Part shown: positions 47,520 through 57,207 of the stretch, piece after piece | How positions within the stretch are numbered: the first letter of the stretch is position 1 | Layout: each line of letters starts with the position of its first letter | Assembly (NCBI RefSeq): GCF_022513585.1 | Contig: NZ_JAKWBF010000001.1 | Span: forward strand, 310,001-374,000 | Origin: Gordonia gummivorans | GTDB lineage: Bacteria > Actinomycetota > Actinomycetes > Mycobacteriales > Mycobacteriaceae | Direction: 5' to 3' | DNA length: 64,000 nt | Made by a program: the position numbers and the translations under genes | The notes under the pieces: model-generated | Database searches by the model: none | The model's input: the letters and a program-made list of their open reading frames with translations, nothing else | Told to the model about the DNA's origin: nothing

Positions 47520-50372
47520 TCAGGGAACGACGTTGACCATGCGGCCGGGTACGACGATCACCTTGCGGGGCTCGCCGTCGAGCAGCGCTGCGATCTTCTC
47601 GTCGGACAGCGCGGCCGACCGCACGGTGGCCTCGCTGGCGTCGGCGGCGACGGTGATTCGGCTGCGCACCTTGCCCTTCACCTGGATCGGGATCTCGATG
47701 GTGTCCTCCACCAGCCATGCCGCGTCGGCTGTCGGGAAGGGGCCGCGCACCAGGAGTTCGTCGTGGCCGAGCCGGCGCCACAGTTCCTCCGCGATGTGCG
47801 GGGCGAGCGGCGCGAGCATGATCACCAACGCCTCGACCGCCTCCCGTGGAGCGCCGGTGGATTCGAAGTTCTTGGTGAGGTGGTTGGTCAGAACGGTCAG
47901 CTTGGCGACCGCGGTGTTGTTGCGCAGCGCGGCGTAGTCCTCACGGACCCCGTCGATCGTCTTGTGCAGCACGCGATTCGTCTCGTCGTCGAGGGCGGCG
48001 TCCGAGACACGAACGACTCCGGACTCCTCGTCGACCACGAGTCGCCAGATGCGCTGCAGGAACCGCTGCGACCCGACCACGTCCTTGGTTGCCCACGGCC
48101 GGGACTGATCCAGCGGACCCATGAACATCTCGTACACGCGCAAGGTGTCGGCGCCGTAGTCACGGCAGATGTCGTCGGGCGCAACGGAATTCTTGAGCGA
48201 CTTGCCCATCTTCCCGTATTCCTGGTTGACCTGCGCACCCTGGTAGAAGAACGTGCCGTCGCGCTCGGTGACCTCGTCGGCGGCCACGTAGACACCACGC
48301 GCGTCGGTGTAGGCGTAAGCCTGGATCATGCCCTGGTTGAACAGCTTTCGGTAGGGCTCGCGACTGGTCACATACCCGAGGTCGAAGAGCACCTTGTGCC
48401 AGAACCGCGAATAGAGCAGATGCAGAACAGCATGTTCGACACCGCCGATGTACAGGTCGAGGCCGCCCGGGTCGTTCTCCCCATGCAGCGCCGGACGCGG
48501 ACCCATCCAGTACGCCTCGTTCTCCTTGGCACAGAACGTTTCCTGATTGGTGGGGTCGATGTAGCGCAGCTGATACCACGAACTGCCCGCCCACTGCGGC
48601 ATGACGTTGGCGTCGCGCGTGTAGGTCTTCACACCGTCGCCGAGATCCAGTTCGACGGTGATCCAATCGGTGGCCTTTGCCAGCGGTGGGGACGGTTCGC
48701 TGTCGGCGTCGTCGGGGTCGAAGGACACCGGCGCGTAGTCGTCGACCTCCGGGAGCTCCACCGGCAGCATCGATTCCGGCAGCGCGTGCGCGTTTCCGGC
48801 CTCGTCATAGACGATCGGGAAGGGCTCCCCCCAGTACCGCTGCCGCGCGAACAGCCAGTCCCGCAGTTTGTATTGCACGGTCCCGGTGCCGGCCCCTTCG
48901 GACTCCAGCCAATCCACGATCTTGACCTTCGCGTCGTCGACCGAGAGTCCGTCCAGGAACGACGAATTCACCAGCGGACCGTCACCGACAAAGGCCTCGG
49001 ATTCGACGCCCTGCTCCGATCCGATGACCTCCCGGATGGGCAGGCCGAACACGGTCGCGAACTCGTGGTCTCGGCCGTCGTGGCCGGGGACAGCCATGAT
49101 CGCGCCGGTGCCGTAGCCCATCAACACGTAGTCGGCGATGAACACCGGAATCGATTCACCGTTCACCGGATTGGTGGCGTAGGTGCCGGTGAAGACACCG
49201 GTCTTCTCCTTGTTCTCCTGGCGCTCGAGATCCGACTTCGCCGCGATCGCCGCACGGTAGTTCTTGATCGCTTCGGCGGGGTCTGTGGACTGATATGTCC
49301 ACCGCGCGTCGACGCCGTCGGGCCAAGCGGCAGCGGTCAATTCGTCGACCAGCGGATGCTCGGGCGAGAGCACCATGTAACTCGCACCGAACAACGTGTC
49401 GGGGCGGGTGGTGAACACCTCGATCCGTGCGTCGGTCCCGGGCACCGGGAAGGCCACCCGCGCGCCGCGGGATCGGCCTATCCAGTTGCGCTGCATGGTC
49501 TTGACCTTGTCGGGCCAGTCCAGCAGATCCAGATCGTCGAGCAGTCGGTCGGAGTAGGCGGTGATGCGCATCATCCACTGCCGCAGATGCTTGCGGAACA
49601 CCGGGAAGTTGCCGCGATCGCTGCGCCCGTCGGCAGTGACTTCCTCGTTGGCCAGCACCGTGCCCAATCCGGGACACCAGTTCACGAGCGAATCACTCTG
49701 ATAGACAAGGCGATAGCCGTCGACGACGCCTCGGCGGTCGGCCGGGGACAGATCGGCCCACTTCCGGCCGCCGTCGAGAGTTCTTGCTCCCGAATCCAGC
49801 TCGTCGACGAGCTCGGAAATGCGACGGGCCTTGCCGGCCTCGGCGTCGTACCAGGCGTTGTAGATCTGCAGGAAGATCCACTGCGTCCAGCGATAGAAGT
49901 CGACATCGGTGGTCGCGACCCGGCGTCGTTCGTCGTGGCCGAGCCCGAGCTGCCGGATCTGGGCCAGGTAGCGCTCGATGTTGGCCTCGGTGGTCGTCCG
50001 CGGATGGGTTCCGGTCTGCACCGCGTATTGCTCGGCCGGCAGCCCGAACGAATCGAAGCCCATCGTGTGCAGCACGTTGCGACCGATCATCCGCTGGTAC
50101 CGCGCGAAGACGTCGCTCGCGATGAAGCCGAGCGGGTGTCCGACGTGCAGTCCGGCGCCGGACGGATACGGGAACATGTCCTGCACGAACAGCTTGTCGG
50201 CGGCCTGCGGACCACCCCCGTCGAAAGCACTCAGGTCGCCGGCGAGCGGCCCGACCGGATTCGGCGCCTCGTAGGCGTGCCGCTCGGTCCATTCCTGCTG
50301 CCACCGCTGTTCGATCTCACCGGCCATCTCGGCGGTGTAGCGGAACGACCTGCTCGCGGATTCTGAAGTCAC
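47520..50372 (-). CDS. leuS: Leucyl-tRNA synthetase
   Basis: 950 residues from GTG 50372 (ATG 50396 would add eight). Class I synthetase: the HIGH motif is HVGH (76-79) in [16 protein letters not shown], the editing domain follows ([26 protein letters not shown]), and the KMSKS loop is KMGKSLKNS near residue 720, then the anticodon-binding helical bundle. It charges tRNA-Leu with leucine and edits mischarged tRNA. Length is normal for actinobacteria. Divergent from the SdpI-like gene. Confidence 0.97.
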   Translation of the reverse strand: MTSESASRSFRYTAEMAGEIEQRWQQEWTERHAYEAPNPVGPLAGDLSAFDGGGPQAADKLFVQDMFPYPSGAGLHVGHPLGFIASDVFARYQRMIGRNVLHTMGFDSFGLPAEQYAVQTGTHPRTTTEANIERYLAQIRQLGLGHDERRRVATTDVDFYRWTQWIFLQIYNAWYDAEAGKARRISELVDELDSGARTLDGGRKWADLSPADRRGVVDGYRLVYQSDSLVNWCPGLGTVLANEEVTADGRSDRGNFPVFRKHLRQWMMRITAYSDRLLDDLDLLDWPDKVKTMQRNWIGRSRGARVAFPVPGTDARIEVFTTRPDTLFGASYMVLSPEHPLVDELTAAAWPDGVDARWTYQSTDPAEAIKNYRAAIAAKSDLERQENKEKTGVFTGTYATNPVNGESIPVFIADYVLMGYGTGAIMAVPGHDGRDHEFATVFGLPIREVIGSEQGVESEAFVGDGPLVNSSFLDGLSVDDAKVKIVDWLESEGAGTGTVQYKLRDWLFARQRYWGEPFPIVYDEAGNAHALPESMLPVELPEVDDYAPVSFDPDDADSEPSPPLAKATDWITVELDLGDGVKTYTRDANVMPQWAGSSWYQLRYIDPTNQETFCAKENEAYWMGPRPALHGENDPGGLDLYIGGVEHAVLHLLYSRFWHKVLFDLGYVTSREPYRKLFNQGMIQAYAYTDARGVYVAADEVTERDGTFFYQGAQVNQEYGKMGKSLKNSVAPDDICRDYGADTLRVYEMFMGPLDQSRPWATKDVVGSQRFLQRIWRLVVDEESGVVRVSDAALDDETNRVLHKTIDGVREDYAALRNNTAVAKLTVLTNHLTKNFESTGAPREAVEALVIMLAPLAPHIAEELWRRLGHDELLVRGPFPTADAAWLVEDTIEIPIQVKGKVRSRITVAADASEATVRSAALSDEKIAALLDGEPRKVIVVPGRMVNVVP

Positions 50373-50445
50373 CCGACCAGCGTAAATCGTGTCCATCGTG
50401 GGACAGAAACCCGGTGCGATTCGGTGTGGTACGACGCACGGTCGT

Positions 50446-50955
50446 ATGGTTGAGCTCGTGAGTGTGGTGTCCGTCGTCGTCGCAGTGCTGCTGCTGGTGG
50501 TTGCCGTCGCATGGGCGGTCACCGGTGTGCTCGGCGTGACCGGACGCCTGCGCCGCAATCGGTGGCTCGGCGTGCGCGCCGATGATTCCATGGCCTCCGA
50601 CGAGGCGTTTGCATTGGCCAATCGCGTTGCCGGCCCCGGTCAGATCGGCGCGGCAGCGATCTTGGTGCTGGGGGCTGTACTGACCCTGGGCGTTGACAGC
50701 GCATGGTCGGTCGTCTTCGGGGTGGCCGCGTTCGTCGCGGGATTGTTCATCGTCGGCCTGGTCAGCGCACTCGGTGTCCGCGCCGCCGCGGCTCTTCCCG
50801 TCGAAGACTCGGGTTGTGGTTGCTGCTCGAGTACCGACAACGAGGCACCGGCCGAAACCACAGAGCACGACGACCCCGCTTCGGACTGTGGCACCTCGAG
50901 TTGCGGGTCGTGCTCATTGCGCGGCGTCTGCTCCGACGAGACCGCCCAGGCCTGA
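50446..50955 (+). CDS. SdpI-family membrane protein with Cys-rich tail
   Basis: 169 residues (ATG 50446; GTG 50458 is possible). Three TM helices; [28 protein letters not shown] is the SdpI/YfhL motif (G.R...s..sdeaw..an). The last ~42 residues are hydrophilic and contain eight Cys, in clusters CGCCSS and [15 protein letters not shown], which could bind metal. In Bacillus SdpI gives immunity to a toxin; in actinobacteria the role is unknown. The gap to the BASS transporter gene is short (21 bp), so they may be co-transcribed. Confidence 0.75.
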   Translation: MVELVSVVSVVVAVLLLVVAVAWAVTGVLGVTGRLRRNRWLGVRADDSMASDEAFALANRVAGPGQIGAAAILVLGAVLTLGVDSAWSVVFGVAAFVAGLFIVGLVSALGVRAAAALPVEDSGCGCCSSTDNEAPAETTEHDDPASDCGTSSCGSCSLRGVCSDETAQA

Positions 50956-50976
50956 GGCCGGGCGCTCCCAGCCGCG

Positions 50977-51969
50977 ATGTCGATCCCTGCCACCCCGCGT
51001 CGATGGTGGGCTCACTCCCCCGTCGACGGTTTCGTCGTGGCCATCGTCGCGGCCGTGGTTGTCGCGGCCTTCCTGCCTGCACGAGGGGCCGCCGCCGACA
51101 TCCTTGACTGGGTCGTCGTCGCGGCGATCGCGGCACTGTTCTTCCTCTATGGCACCCGGCTGCATCCGCGGGAGGCGCTCGAAGGTCTCAAGCACTGGCG
51201 ACTGCATCTGACGATCCTGTCGTTCACCTTCGTCGCTTTCCCGCTCATCGGCCTCGCTATGCGGCCGGTGGTCGAGCCGATCGTCGGTGACGACCTCTAT
51301 ACGGGGCTGCTGTTCCTGTGCCTCGTCCCGTCGACGGTGCAGTCGTCGATCGCGTTCACGTCGATAGCCCGCGGCAACGTGCCCGGCGCCATCGTCAGTG
51401 CATCGGCGTCGAACATCCTCGGAGTGTTCCTGACGCCACTGCTCGTGGTCGCGCTGATGAGCACCAGCAGCGGCATCCACATCGACGCCGGTTCGGTACT
51501 CAAGATCGTCGCGCAGATCCTGGTTCCGTTCCTGCTGGGGCAACTCGCGCGGCCCTGGGTGGGACCCTTCTTCAACCGGCACTCGGCACCGACCAAACTC
51601 GCCGATCGAGGCGCGATCGTACTCGTCGTCTATGTCGCGTTCAGCGAGGGCGTGCGCCAGGGCATCTGGTCGGCGGTCGGGGTGGGCCAGGTGATCGCGG
51701 TGGCGGTGATCTCGCTGATCCTCGTGGTGGTGATGCTCGTCGTCACACGGTGGGTCCCACAACGACTCGGCTTCTCCCGAGCCGACGTCATCGCCATTCA
51801 GTTCTGCGGCACCAAGAAGAGTCTCGCCACCGGACTACCCATGGCGACCGTGCTGTTCGCCGGGTCGGTGGTCGGGATCATCGTGCTGCCGCTGATGATC
51901 TTCCATCAGATCCAGCTCATCCTGTGTTCGTGGCTGGCGACGCGGTATTCGCGGGAGGTTGTGGACTAG
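50977..51969 (+). CDS. Bile acid:sodium symporter (BASS/SBF-like) family transporter
   Basis: 330 residues with about ten TM helices. Seen: FFLYGTRLHPREALEGLKHWRLHLTILSFTFVAFPLIGLAM, CLVPSTVQSSIAFTSIARGNVPGAIVSASASNILGVFLTPLLV (the crossed-helix region with the sodium-site motif) and IAIQFCGTKKSLATGLPMATVLF. This is the SBF_like/YfeH branch, whose substrate is not established. It is followed by the duplicated 45-bp repeat and the convergent S15 hydrolase. Confidence 0.85.
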   Translation: MSIPATPRRWWAHSPVDGFVVAIVAAVVVAAFLPARGAAADILDWVVVAAIAALFFLYGTRLHPREALEGLKHWRLHLTILSFTFVAFPLIGLAMRPVVEPIVGDDLYTGLLFLCLVPSTVQSSIAFTSIARGNVPGAIVSASASNILGVFLTPLLVVALMSTSSGIHIDAGSVLKIVAQILVPFLLGQLARPWVGPFFNRHSAPTKLADRGAIVLVVYVAFSEGVRQGIWSAVGVGQVIAVAVISLILVVVMLVVTRWVPQRLGFSRADVIAIQFCGTKKSLATGLPMATVLFAGSVVGIIVLPLMIFHQIQLILCSWLATRYSREVVD

Positions 51970-51980
51970 CGGGAGTGATC

Positions 51981-52070
51981 TCGACACGGTGCCTCGCTCC
52001 GCTCGGTACCGGCTCGATCAGCGGGTCGACACGGTGCCTCGCTCCGCTCGGTACCGGCTCGATCAGCGGG
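51981..52070. repeat. Exact 45-bp tandem duplication
   Basis: Unit 1 (51981-52025) and unit 2 (52026-52070) are identical, beginning TCGACACGGTGCCTCGCTCC and ending GGCTCGATCAGCGGG. A single diverged copy is at 27033-27081. Unit 2 covers the last codon and stop of the S15 hydrolase gene (stop at 52063-52065). Confidence 0.85.
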
Positions 52071-54099
52071 TAGGAAGTGGCGTGGAGAGAGGCAGATTCA
52101 CGAAGCTCGGATGTGTGGGATCGAGCTGGATGTGCTGTGGTGCCAGTCGTGATTCGTTGAGCAGCGGCCGAAGCGGCAGTCCACGAGGGAAATTCATGGC
52201 GAACACGTCGACGCGCAGCCGGTGGCCGGGCCGGATGAGGGCCTCGGTGGGCAGCAGCCCGATGTCGATCGCGACCGGCCGACCGGGTGTGACGCGCTGC
52301 CGGGTGGACAGGGTCAGGTTGTAGAACGGGTCGATGACGTCGCCGTTCGGTGCGAACTGCGACCGCGCCGGATCGTAGCTGCGCAGCGACGCCATCACCT
52401 GTCCGGAGCTGATCACCTTGGACGTCCCGTCGGGGGCAACATCATTGAGGGTTGCGGTCCAGTAGCCGTCGGTCGCGTTCATCACCGCATTCACCCGGAC
52501 GTTGCTGTACCCGGACACGCTGCGCGTCGTGGTCATCGGCGCTGTGGTGAAGGAGAGCGCGTTACGTTCGGAGATGCGGGCATCCTTGGCGCAGAACGGG
52601 AACAGCGCCAGCGCACCGGCCAACTGCTGCGACGCATCACGCGAGCAGGCCGTCAGTACGCCCGGCGAAACCGTCAGTCGCCCATGCGATCCCGGCGTGG
52701 CCGTCACCAGGCTGCCGTCGCGGACGGCGTACGGGGCGGTGCCGCTGCGTCGGTCACTGAGATAAAGGCGCTGGCGCGACATACCGGCCCGCGGGAACTG
52801 CTGGGCGGAGATCCAACTGTCGCCCACCTGCTTCAGCTGGACCGGACCGTAGGCGTCGATGCCGTTGTCCTTGCCCTTGATCCACTTGTCGAACCACGCC
52901 TTCTGCAGCACGTCAAGGCGTGGTGGGGTTCCCGCCCGACCGGTCTGTCCGCCGCCGATCGTGAGGTGATAGCCGTCGCCCATGATCAACTGCTTGCGTC
53001 CCGGGGCCAGCGGGATGTTGTTGTACATCCGCACTTCACTGTTGGTGAACAGATCGAACCAGCCGCCGTAGATGAACGTCGGTGTGGTGATCCGCTCGGC
53101 GTGGTCTTGCCAGGCCTTGCGGGGACCCGAGTTGGTCTCCAGGAGTTCTTTCAACTGCGGTGGGACCGACGGGATGTCGGGCGTCAGCAACGCAGCGAAG
53201 AGTTGCGGGTAGAACGTGAACGGGTCAGATATGCGGTCGGCCAACCACTTCCAGTCGAAGGTCCCGTTCAGCATCGACGCCACATTGGGGATCATCTTGG
53301 TGGTGTTGACCAGCGTCAGCCACATCGGCAGGAAGCCGACGCCCAGCGCACCGCCCGGCGCGACGATGTCGCGGATCAGATCGCCACCCGGCTCGACCGG
53401 GAAGATGGCCTTGAGCGCTGCCGGCCGTTTGCTGGCCGCCTGGATCTGATTGATGGCCGAGTACGAGACCCCGGACATGCCGATCTTGCCGTTGGACCAG
53501 CGTTGCCGGGCGGCCCAGTCGATCACCTCGACGGTGTCCTGTTGCTCGCGAGCCTGGAAGACATCCCATTTGCCCTGCGAGAAGCCGGTGCCCCGGACGT
53601 CGACGACGACCTGCGTGTAGCCGCTGCGCACCAGATTCTCGTCGACCAGGAACGTCCGGGCACCCTGATCGCGGAGCGTGTTGGTCAATGTCGAAAGATC
53701 GGCGAAACCCTGGATCGGCCGCGAGACCTGACCGACTGCCGTGGCGACCTGCGTGAGGAACGGCCCGAGCACCGGATTCTGCGTCACTGCGGTGCCGACG
53801 GCGGTGATGAGCTTGGTGTAGGGCGTCATGTTGACGATCACCGGCGTCTTGCTCGACGTCGGTTGTTGGCGCGCGTTGGCGGGCCGATAGACGTTGGCGC
53901 GCAAGATGGTTCCGTCGCTCATCCGGATCGGCACATCCCAGGTGACGTTGACGCCCGCGTAGGGTTGCGGGCCGTCGTGACTTGCCTGCCAGCCACGCGC
54001 CGCAGCGCCGCCCGTCGGGTCGGCGGCTGCCGTCCCCCCGATGCCGACGACCAACGCCCCGATCGTCACCAGTGCTCCGACTACCACCCTGAGTCGCAT
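52063..54099 (-). CDS. Secreted S15/CocE-type X-prolyl dipeptidyl-peptidase-like hydrolase
   Basis: 678 residues. Signal peptide 1-26 (RVVVGALVTIGALVVGIGGTAAA). Peptidase S15 domain: NMTPYTKL, VVVDVRGTGFSQGKWDVF, the nucleophile elbow KIGMSGVSYSAINQI (Ser212 probable nucleophile), TFIYGGWFDLFTNSE (acid) and GDGYHLTIGG (His). The C-terminal jelly-roll XPP_N-like region includes GRPVAIDIGLLPTEALIRPGHRLRVDVF. Such enzymes hydrolyse acyl esters or X-Pro amides outside the cell. The true substrate is unknown. Its 3' end is built from the duplicated 45-bp repeat. Confidence 0.85.
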   Translation of the reverse strand: MRLRVVVGALVTIGALVVGIGGTAAADPTGGAAARGWQASHDGPQPYAGVNVTWDVPIRMSDGTILRANVYRPANARQQPTSSKTPVIVNMTPYTKLITAVGTAVTQNPVLGPFLTQVATAVGQVSRPIQGFADLSTLTNTLRDQGARTFLVDENLVRSGYTQVVVDVRGTGFSQGKWDVFQAREQQDTVEVIDWAARQRWSNGKIGMSGVSYSAINQIQAASKRPAALKAIFPVEPGGDLIRDIVAPGGALGVGFLPMWLTLVNTTKMIPNVASMLNGTFDWKWLADRISDPFTFYPQLFAALLTPDIPSVPPQLKELLETNSGPRKAWQDHAERITTPTFIYGGWFDLFTNSEVRMYNNIPLAPGRKQLIMGDGYHLTIGGGQTGRAGTPPRLDVLQKAWFDKWIKGKDNGIDAYGPVQLKQVGDSWISAQQFPRAGMSRQRLYLSDRRSGTAPYAVRDGSLVTATPGSHGRLTVSPGVLTACSRDASQQLAGALALFPFCAKDARISERNALSFTTAPMTTTRSVSGYSNVRVNAVMNATDGYWTATLNDVAPDGTSKVISSGQVMASLRSYDPARSQFAPNGDVIDPFYNLTLSTRQRVTPGRPVAIDIGLLPTEALIRPGHRLRVDVFAMNFPRGLPLRPLLNESRLAPQHIQLDPTHPSFVNLPLSTPLPTR

Positions 54100-54191
54100 A
54101 AATCCCCCACGCCCCGATACCCGATTGTTACTCGAGCGTAGGCTACGCGCGGGTCAGGTCACAGCACAAGCACAAAAGTGTTCTGGGTTAC

Positions 54192-54869
54192 TCAGTTGAG
54201 GGCGAGGTCGATGGGGTGGGTGGCCAGCAGGGGCATCGGCCACGGTTGGCGACGCAGGATGTCGGACCACACGTCGATCGTCGGTGGCGCCAGGATGTCG
54301 CGGGGCAGCGCGGAGGCGACCATCCAGCTGCCGTCCTGCAATTCTCCGCCCAGCTGCCCGATCCCCCACCCGGCATAACCGGCGAAGATCCGGACACCCT
54401 CGAGGACCTCCGCGAGCTCGTCGGGGTCGCCGTCCAGATCCACCAGCACCACGCGACCGTCGATGGGCCGCAGTGCCTCGAACGGGGTGATGTCGGCACC
54501 GGGTTTGACGACGCCGAGGCACAGTGCGGCGTCCTGCTTGACCGGTCCGCCCACATAGAGCGCGCGCGGCGTCGCGGCCAGGTCGGTCCACTGCGGCAGC
54601 AGATTGTGAACGGCGGTCTGACTCATCCGGTTGATCACCACGCCGAGACTCCCGGCGTCGTTGTGCTCGATGACGTAGACGACCGATCGTGCGAAGGTCG
54701 GTTCGATCAGATCTGTGGATGCGAGAAGTGCGGTGCCGGGGCGCACACGATGGGCTGATTCGCGCTCGGCAGCGGCGCCGGGCATGCGGCCACCGCTACC
54801 TGTCCCAGCGGGATGTGTGTCGTCGCGGGAGTCGGGAGTGGGGTCATCTGCGTCGTCGGCGCCGGCCAC
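54192..54869 (-). CDS. YqgE/AlgH (UPF0301) family protein
   Basis: 225 residues: a ~40-residue Asp/Pro-rich tail at the N-terminus, then the conserved domain VRPGTALLASTDLIEPTFARSVVYVIEHNDAGSLGVVINRMSQ, YVGGPVKQDAALCLGV and IFAGYAGWGIGQLGGELQDGSWMVAS. Function is not established. In Mycobacterium tuberculosis the orthologue Rv0038 lies next to an MFS gene (Rv0037c) and near leuS (Rv0041), and the same neighbours are present here. Confidence 0.88.
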   Translation of the reverse strand: MAGADDADDPTPDSRDDTHPAGTGSGGRMPGAAAERESAHRVRPGTALLASTDLIEPTFARSVVYVIEHNDAGSLGVVINRMSQTAVHNLLPQWTDLAATPRALYVGGPVKQDAALCLGVVKPGADITPFEALRPIDGRVVLVDLDGDPDELAEVLEGVRIFAGYAGWGIGQLGGELQDGSWMVASALPRDILAPPTIDVWSDILRRQPWPMPLLATHPIDLALN

Positions 54870-54913
54870 GTGACCATCATCGCACGCTCACGCCGATCGG
54901 GGTCGCCAATGCA

Positions 54914-56254
54914 ATGCCCTACGCTGTATCAGTGAGCTCCACCCCGCACCGTCAGCCCCGGGGTTGGCGCACATTCGTCGCCTCGCTCCGGCATTCGCCC
55001 GGGTTGGGTCGGTTGCTCGCGGTGCGCCTGTCCAGTCAGATCACCGACGGCATCTTCCAGGCGTCGCTGGTCGGCGGAATCCTCTTCAATCCGGAACGGC
55101 ACGCCGATCCGCTCGCCGTCGCGGGCGGGCTCGCCGTGCTGCTGCTTCCCTACTCGCTGATCGGTCCGTTCGCCGGAGCGCTGCTCGATCACTGGGACCG
55201 TCGCAATGTCCTGATGTACGCGAACTTCCTGCGCGCGTTGATCATCGCTGTCGTCGCGGCCGCCATCGCGTCGGGCGCCCCCGACACCGTGGTGCTGGTC
55301 GGTGCGCTGGCCGTCACCGGCGCCAGCCGCTTTGTCGCAGCCGGCCTGTCCGCAGGTCTTCCGCACGTTGCCCGACGCGACGTCATCGTCGCGACCAACG
55401 CCCTGTTCACGACGCTCGGGGGCGCGATGCTCACCGTCGGGCTCGGTGTGACGCTGGCCCTGCGCGCGGTATTCGGCGACGACAACACCGGCAGTGCACT
55501 GACCATGGCGTCCGGTGTGATTCTGGCCGTCCTGGCCGGTCGTCTCGCCCATCGCTTTGCGCCGCTGCAACTGGGTCCGGACGAGCCGGACGATCCCGGC
55601 CGCTCCGCATTCCACGCGGTCGCCGTGGGTCTGCTGCACGGAGCCCGGGCGGTGGCGCACTGCCGGCCGGTCGCGGCCGCGTTGTCGGCCATCGGAGCAC
55701 ACCGGTTGGTGTTCGGCATGAACACCCTGATGATCCTGGTGATCGCCCGGCACACCGGATCCGGAGACGGCGTCGACCGGCTGAGCATGGTGGTCGGCTT
55801 CACCGGGGCGGGTGCACTGGTCGCGGCCATCCTCACACCCATCGCGGTCGCCAGAGTCGGGCGGCGCACAACGCTGATGGCCGCACTTGTGGTCGGTGCC
55901 GCCGCCGAGCTCACCATCCTCTCGTTCAACTTCGCCGTCATCTGCGCGGCCGCACTGGTCCTCGGGCTCGTCGGACAGACCGCCAAGCTGTGCGGCGACG
56001 TCGCGATGCAGGTCGACATCGACGACATGGTCCGAGGGCAGGTGTTCTCTGTGCAGGACGCGGTGTTCAACATCGCCTACGTCGGTGCGGTGACGGTCGC
56101 GGCGCTGGCCATCCCCGCCGACGGCCAGGCCACCGGACTCGTCGTCCTCGGCGTCGTGCTGTACCTCGTCGGCGTGGCCGTGGTCGCGGTGGTGCATCGA
56201 CACCGGCCGGTGGATGCGACGACCGAGTCGCGGCCGGCCCCGGCGAGTCACTGA
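54914..56254 (+). CDS. MFS transporter (Rv0037c-like)
   Basis: 446 residues from ATG 54914; GTG 54932 (TACGCTGTATCAGTG, a -10-like element very close) is equally likely and would suggest a leaderless message. Twelve TM helices: VRLSSQITDGIFQASLVGGILFN, LIGPFAGALLDHWDRRNVLMYANFLRAL (motif A-like), RTTLMAALVVGAAAELTILSF and VDIDDMVRGQVFSVQDAVFNIAYVGAV. No substrate can be assigned. It is divergent from yqgE, as in M. tuberculosis. Confidence 0.82.
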   Translation: MPYAVSVSSTPHRQPRGWRTFVASLRHSPGLGRLLAVRLSSQITDGIFQASLVGGILFNPERHADPLAVAGGLAVLLLPYSLIGPFAGALLDHWDRRNVLMYANFLRALIIAVVAAAIASGAPDTVVLVGALAVTGASRFVAAGLSAGLPHVARRDVIVATNALFTTLGGAMLTVGLGVTLALRAVFGDDNTGSALTMASGVILAVLAGRLAHRFAPLQLGPDEPDDPGRSAFHAVAVGLLHGARAVAHCRPVAAALSAIGAHRLVFGMNTLMILVIARHTGSGDGVDRLSMVVGFTGAGALVAAILTPIAVARVGRRTTLMAALVVGAAAELTILSFNFAVICAAALVLGLVGQTAKLCGDVAMQVDIDDMVRGQVFSVQDAVFNIAYVGAVTVAALAIPADGQATGLVVLGVVLYLVGVAVVAVVHRHRPVDATTESRPAPASH

Positions 56255-56294
56255 CCGGCTCGCTGACCTGGGCAAATGCTTCGGTACCGTGCTC

Positions 56295-56406
56295 GCAAAA
56301 TCTAGGGGAAGAGTTTCTTCCCCGGGGTTCACAGTCGTCCCCGAGGAATTTGTAGGGGAGGACTCTGAGGGTAGGGGACGAAGTTTCTTCCCCTATCTTC
56401 TTGCGG
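56295..56406 (+). repeat. ~110-bp dispersed palindromic repeat, copy 3
   Basis: Starts GCAAAATCTAGGGGAAGAGT, has the central AGTCGTCCCCGAGGAATTTG block and GGTAGGGGACGAAGTTTCTT, and ends TCTTCTTGCGGG. Best-conserved copy; aligns with 21589-21707 and inversely with 38151-38258. The two ends are GCAAAA-TCTAGGGGAAGA and TTCTTCCCCTA-TCTTCTTGC, inverted relative to each other. Confidence 0.75.
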
Positions 56407-56519
56407 GTGCCGGGAGCGTGTGGCGCGTTCTGCGGAACGCGTCGATCGATGGTCGCGGGCTCGACGATGACGGTGGTCCGAGGCCGCCGCCGAGGCGCAT
56501 TGTCGGCGTGTCGCGATCT

Positions 56520-56606
56520 CAGAAACCGCGTGTCTGGTCAGAAACCCGGTGCGCACCAGCGGTTTCTGGCCACACGTGCGGTTTCTGACGACAAGTGCGG
56601 TTTCTG
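56520..56606. repeat. CAGAAACCGC palindromic repeat
   Basis: Imperfect palindrome 56520-56587 centred on GGTGCGCACC: CAGAAACCGCGTGTCTGGTC-AGAAACCC on the left, AGCGGTTTCTGGCCACACGT-GCGGTTTCTG on the right. A fifth half-unit GTGCGGTTTCTG follows at 56595-56606. The same CAGAAACCGCAG motif appears once near 11692, downstream of the methyltransferase region. Confidence 0.65.
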
Positions 56607-56637
56607 CGACGAGGCCCCACTCGTCCCACCTCCACGA

Positions 56638-57168
56638 TCAACGACGGAAGCGGGGGTCGGTGCTGTCGTAGTACGCGTCGACCCGGCCGTCGCCGTCCAG
56701 ATCGACGAGGACGTGGTCGAAGGTTCCATCCCCGTCGGCGTCGACGTAGAGGCGGTCGGGGGTGATTCGACCACCGCGATCGGAACTCTCCAGCTTCGCG
56801 TCGACCCGCCCGTCTCCGTTCGTGTCCATCTCGGCGGGCGGACGATGTCGCGGGGGTGGCGGCGGTCCGTCCGGTGGCTTGGGCACCGGTGTCCGTCCGC
56901 GGTCGGTCTCGACATCCCACAGCCCACGCCCCGAGTCCCGGAAGAACGCGTCGCACACCCCGTCGTCGTCGAGGTCGAGTGCACTGACGTCGGCGGTCCC
57001 ATCGCCGTCGGTGTCCCACATGGCGTCATCACGACGACCGTCACCGTCGAAGTCCAGCGCGACCGCATCGAGGGTGCCATCCCGATCGAGGTCGAGGTCG
57101 GCCGACGACGTCCACGTGGTGGTCGAACCGTCACCGGGTCCGAAGATGTACTCGATTACCGGCTCCAT
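56638..57168 (-). CDS. Protein with DxDxDG calcium-binding-type repeats
   Basis: 176 residues from ATG 57168. It contains seven DxDxDGxxD-like units: DLDLDRDGTLD, DFDGDGRRD, DTDGDGTAD, DLDDDGVCD, DTNGDGRVD, DADGDGTFD and DLDGDGRVD, in two blocks (about 24-75 and 115-168) separated by a Pro-rich linker PKPPDGPPPPPRHRPP. Such repeats resemble EF-hand loops or thrombospondin type 3 repeats and probably bind Ca2+. No signal peptide is visible with this start. Function unknown. The upstream extension of the frame runs through tandem repeats and is not coding. Confidence 0.65.
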   Translation of the reverse strand: MEPVIEYIFGPGDGSTTTWTSSADLDLDRDGTLDAVALDFDGDGRRDDAMWDTDGDGTADVSALDLDDDGVCDAFFRDSGRGLWDVETDRGRTPVPKPPDGPPPPPRHRPPAEMDTNGDGRVDAKLESSDRGGRITPDRLYVDADGDGTFDHVLVDLDGDGRVDAYYDSTDPRFRR

Positions 57169-57207
57169 GAATGGTTGGACGCATCGGCACCGGTTTCGGT
57201 TCCAGTT

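Larger units (their letters stand above)
56255..56637. other. 383-bp repeat-filled gap between convergent genes
   Basis: No gene supported. It contains the 110-bp repeat copy 3 (56295-56406), a ~110-bp stretch without motifs, and a CAGAAACCGC palindrome array (56520-56606). Confidence 0.6.

Noticed and set aside
47469..50366. A 965-codon open frame opposite leuS
   Set aside because: leuS has complete synthetase motifs; the reverse frame has no recognisable family.
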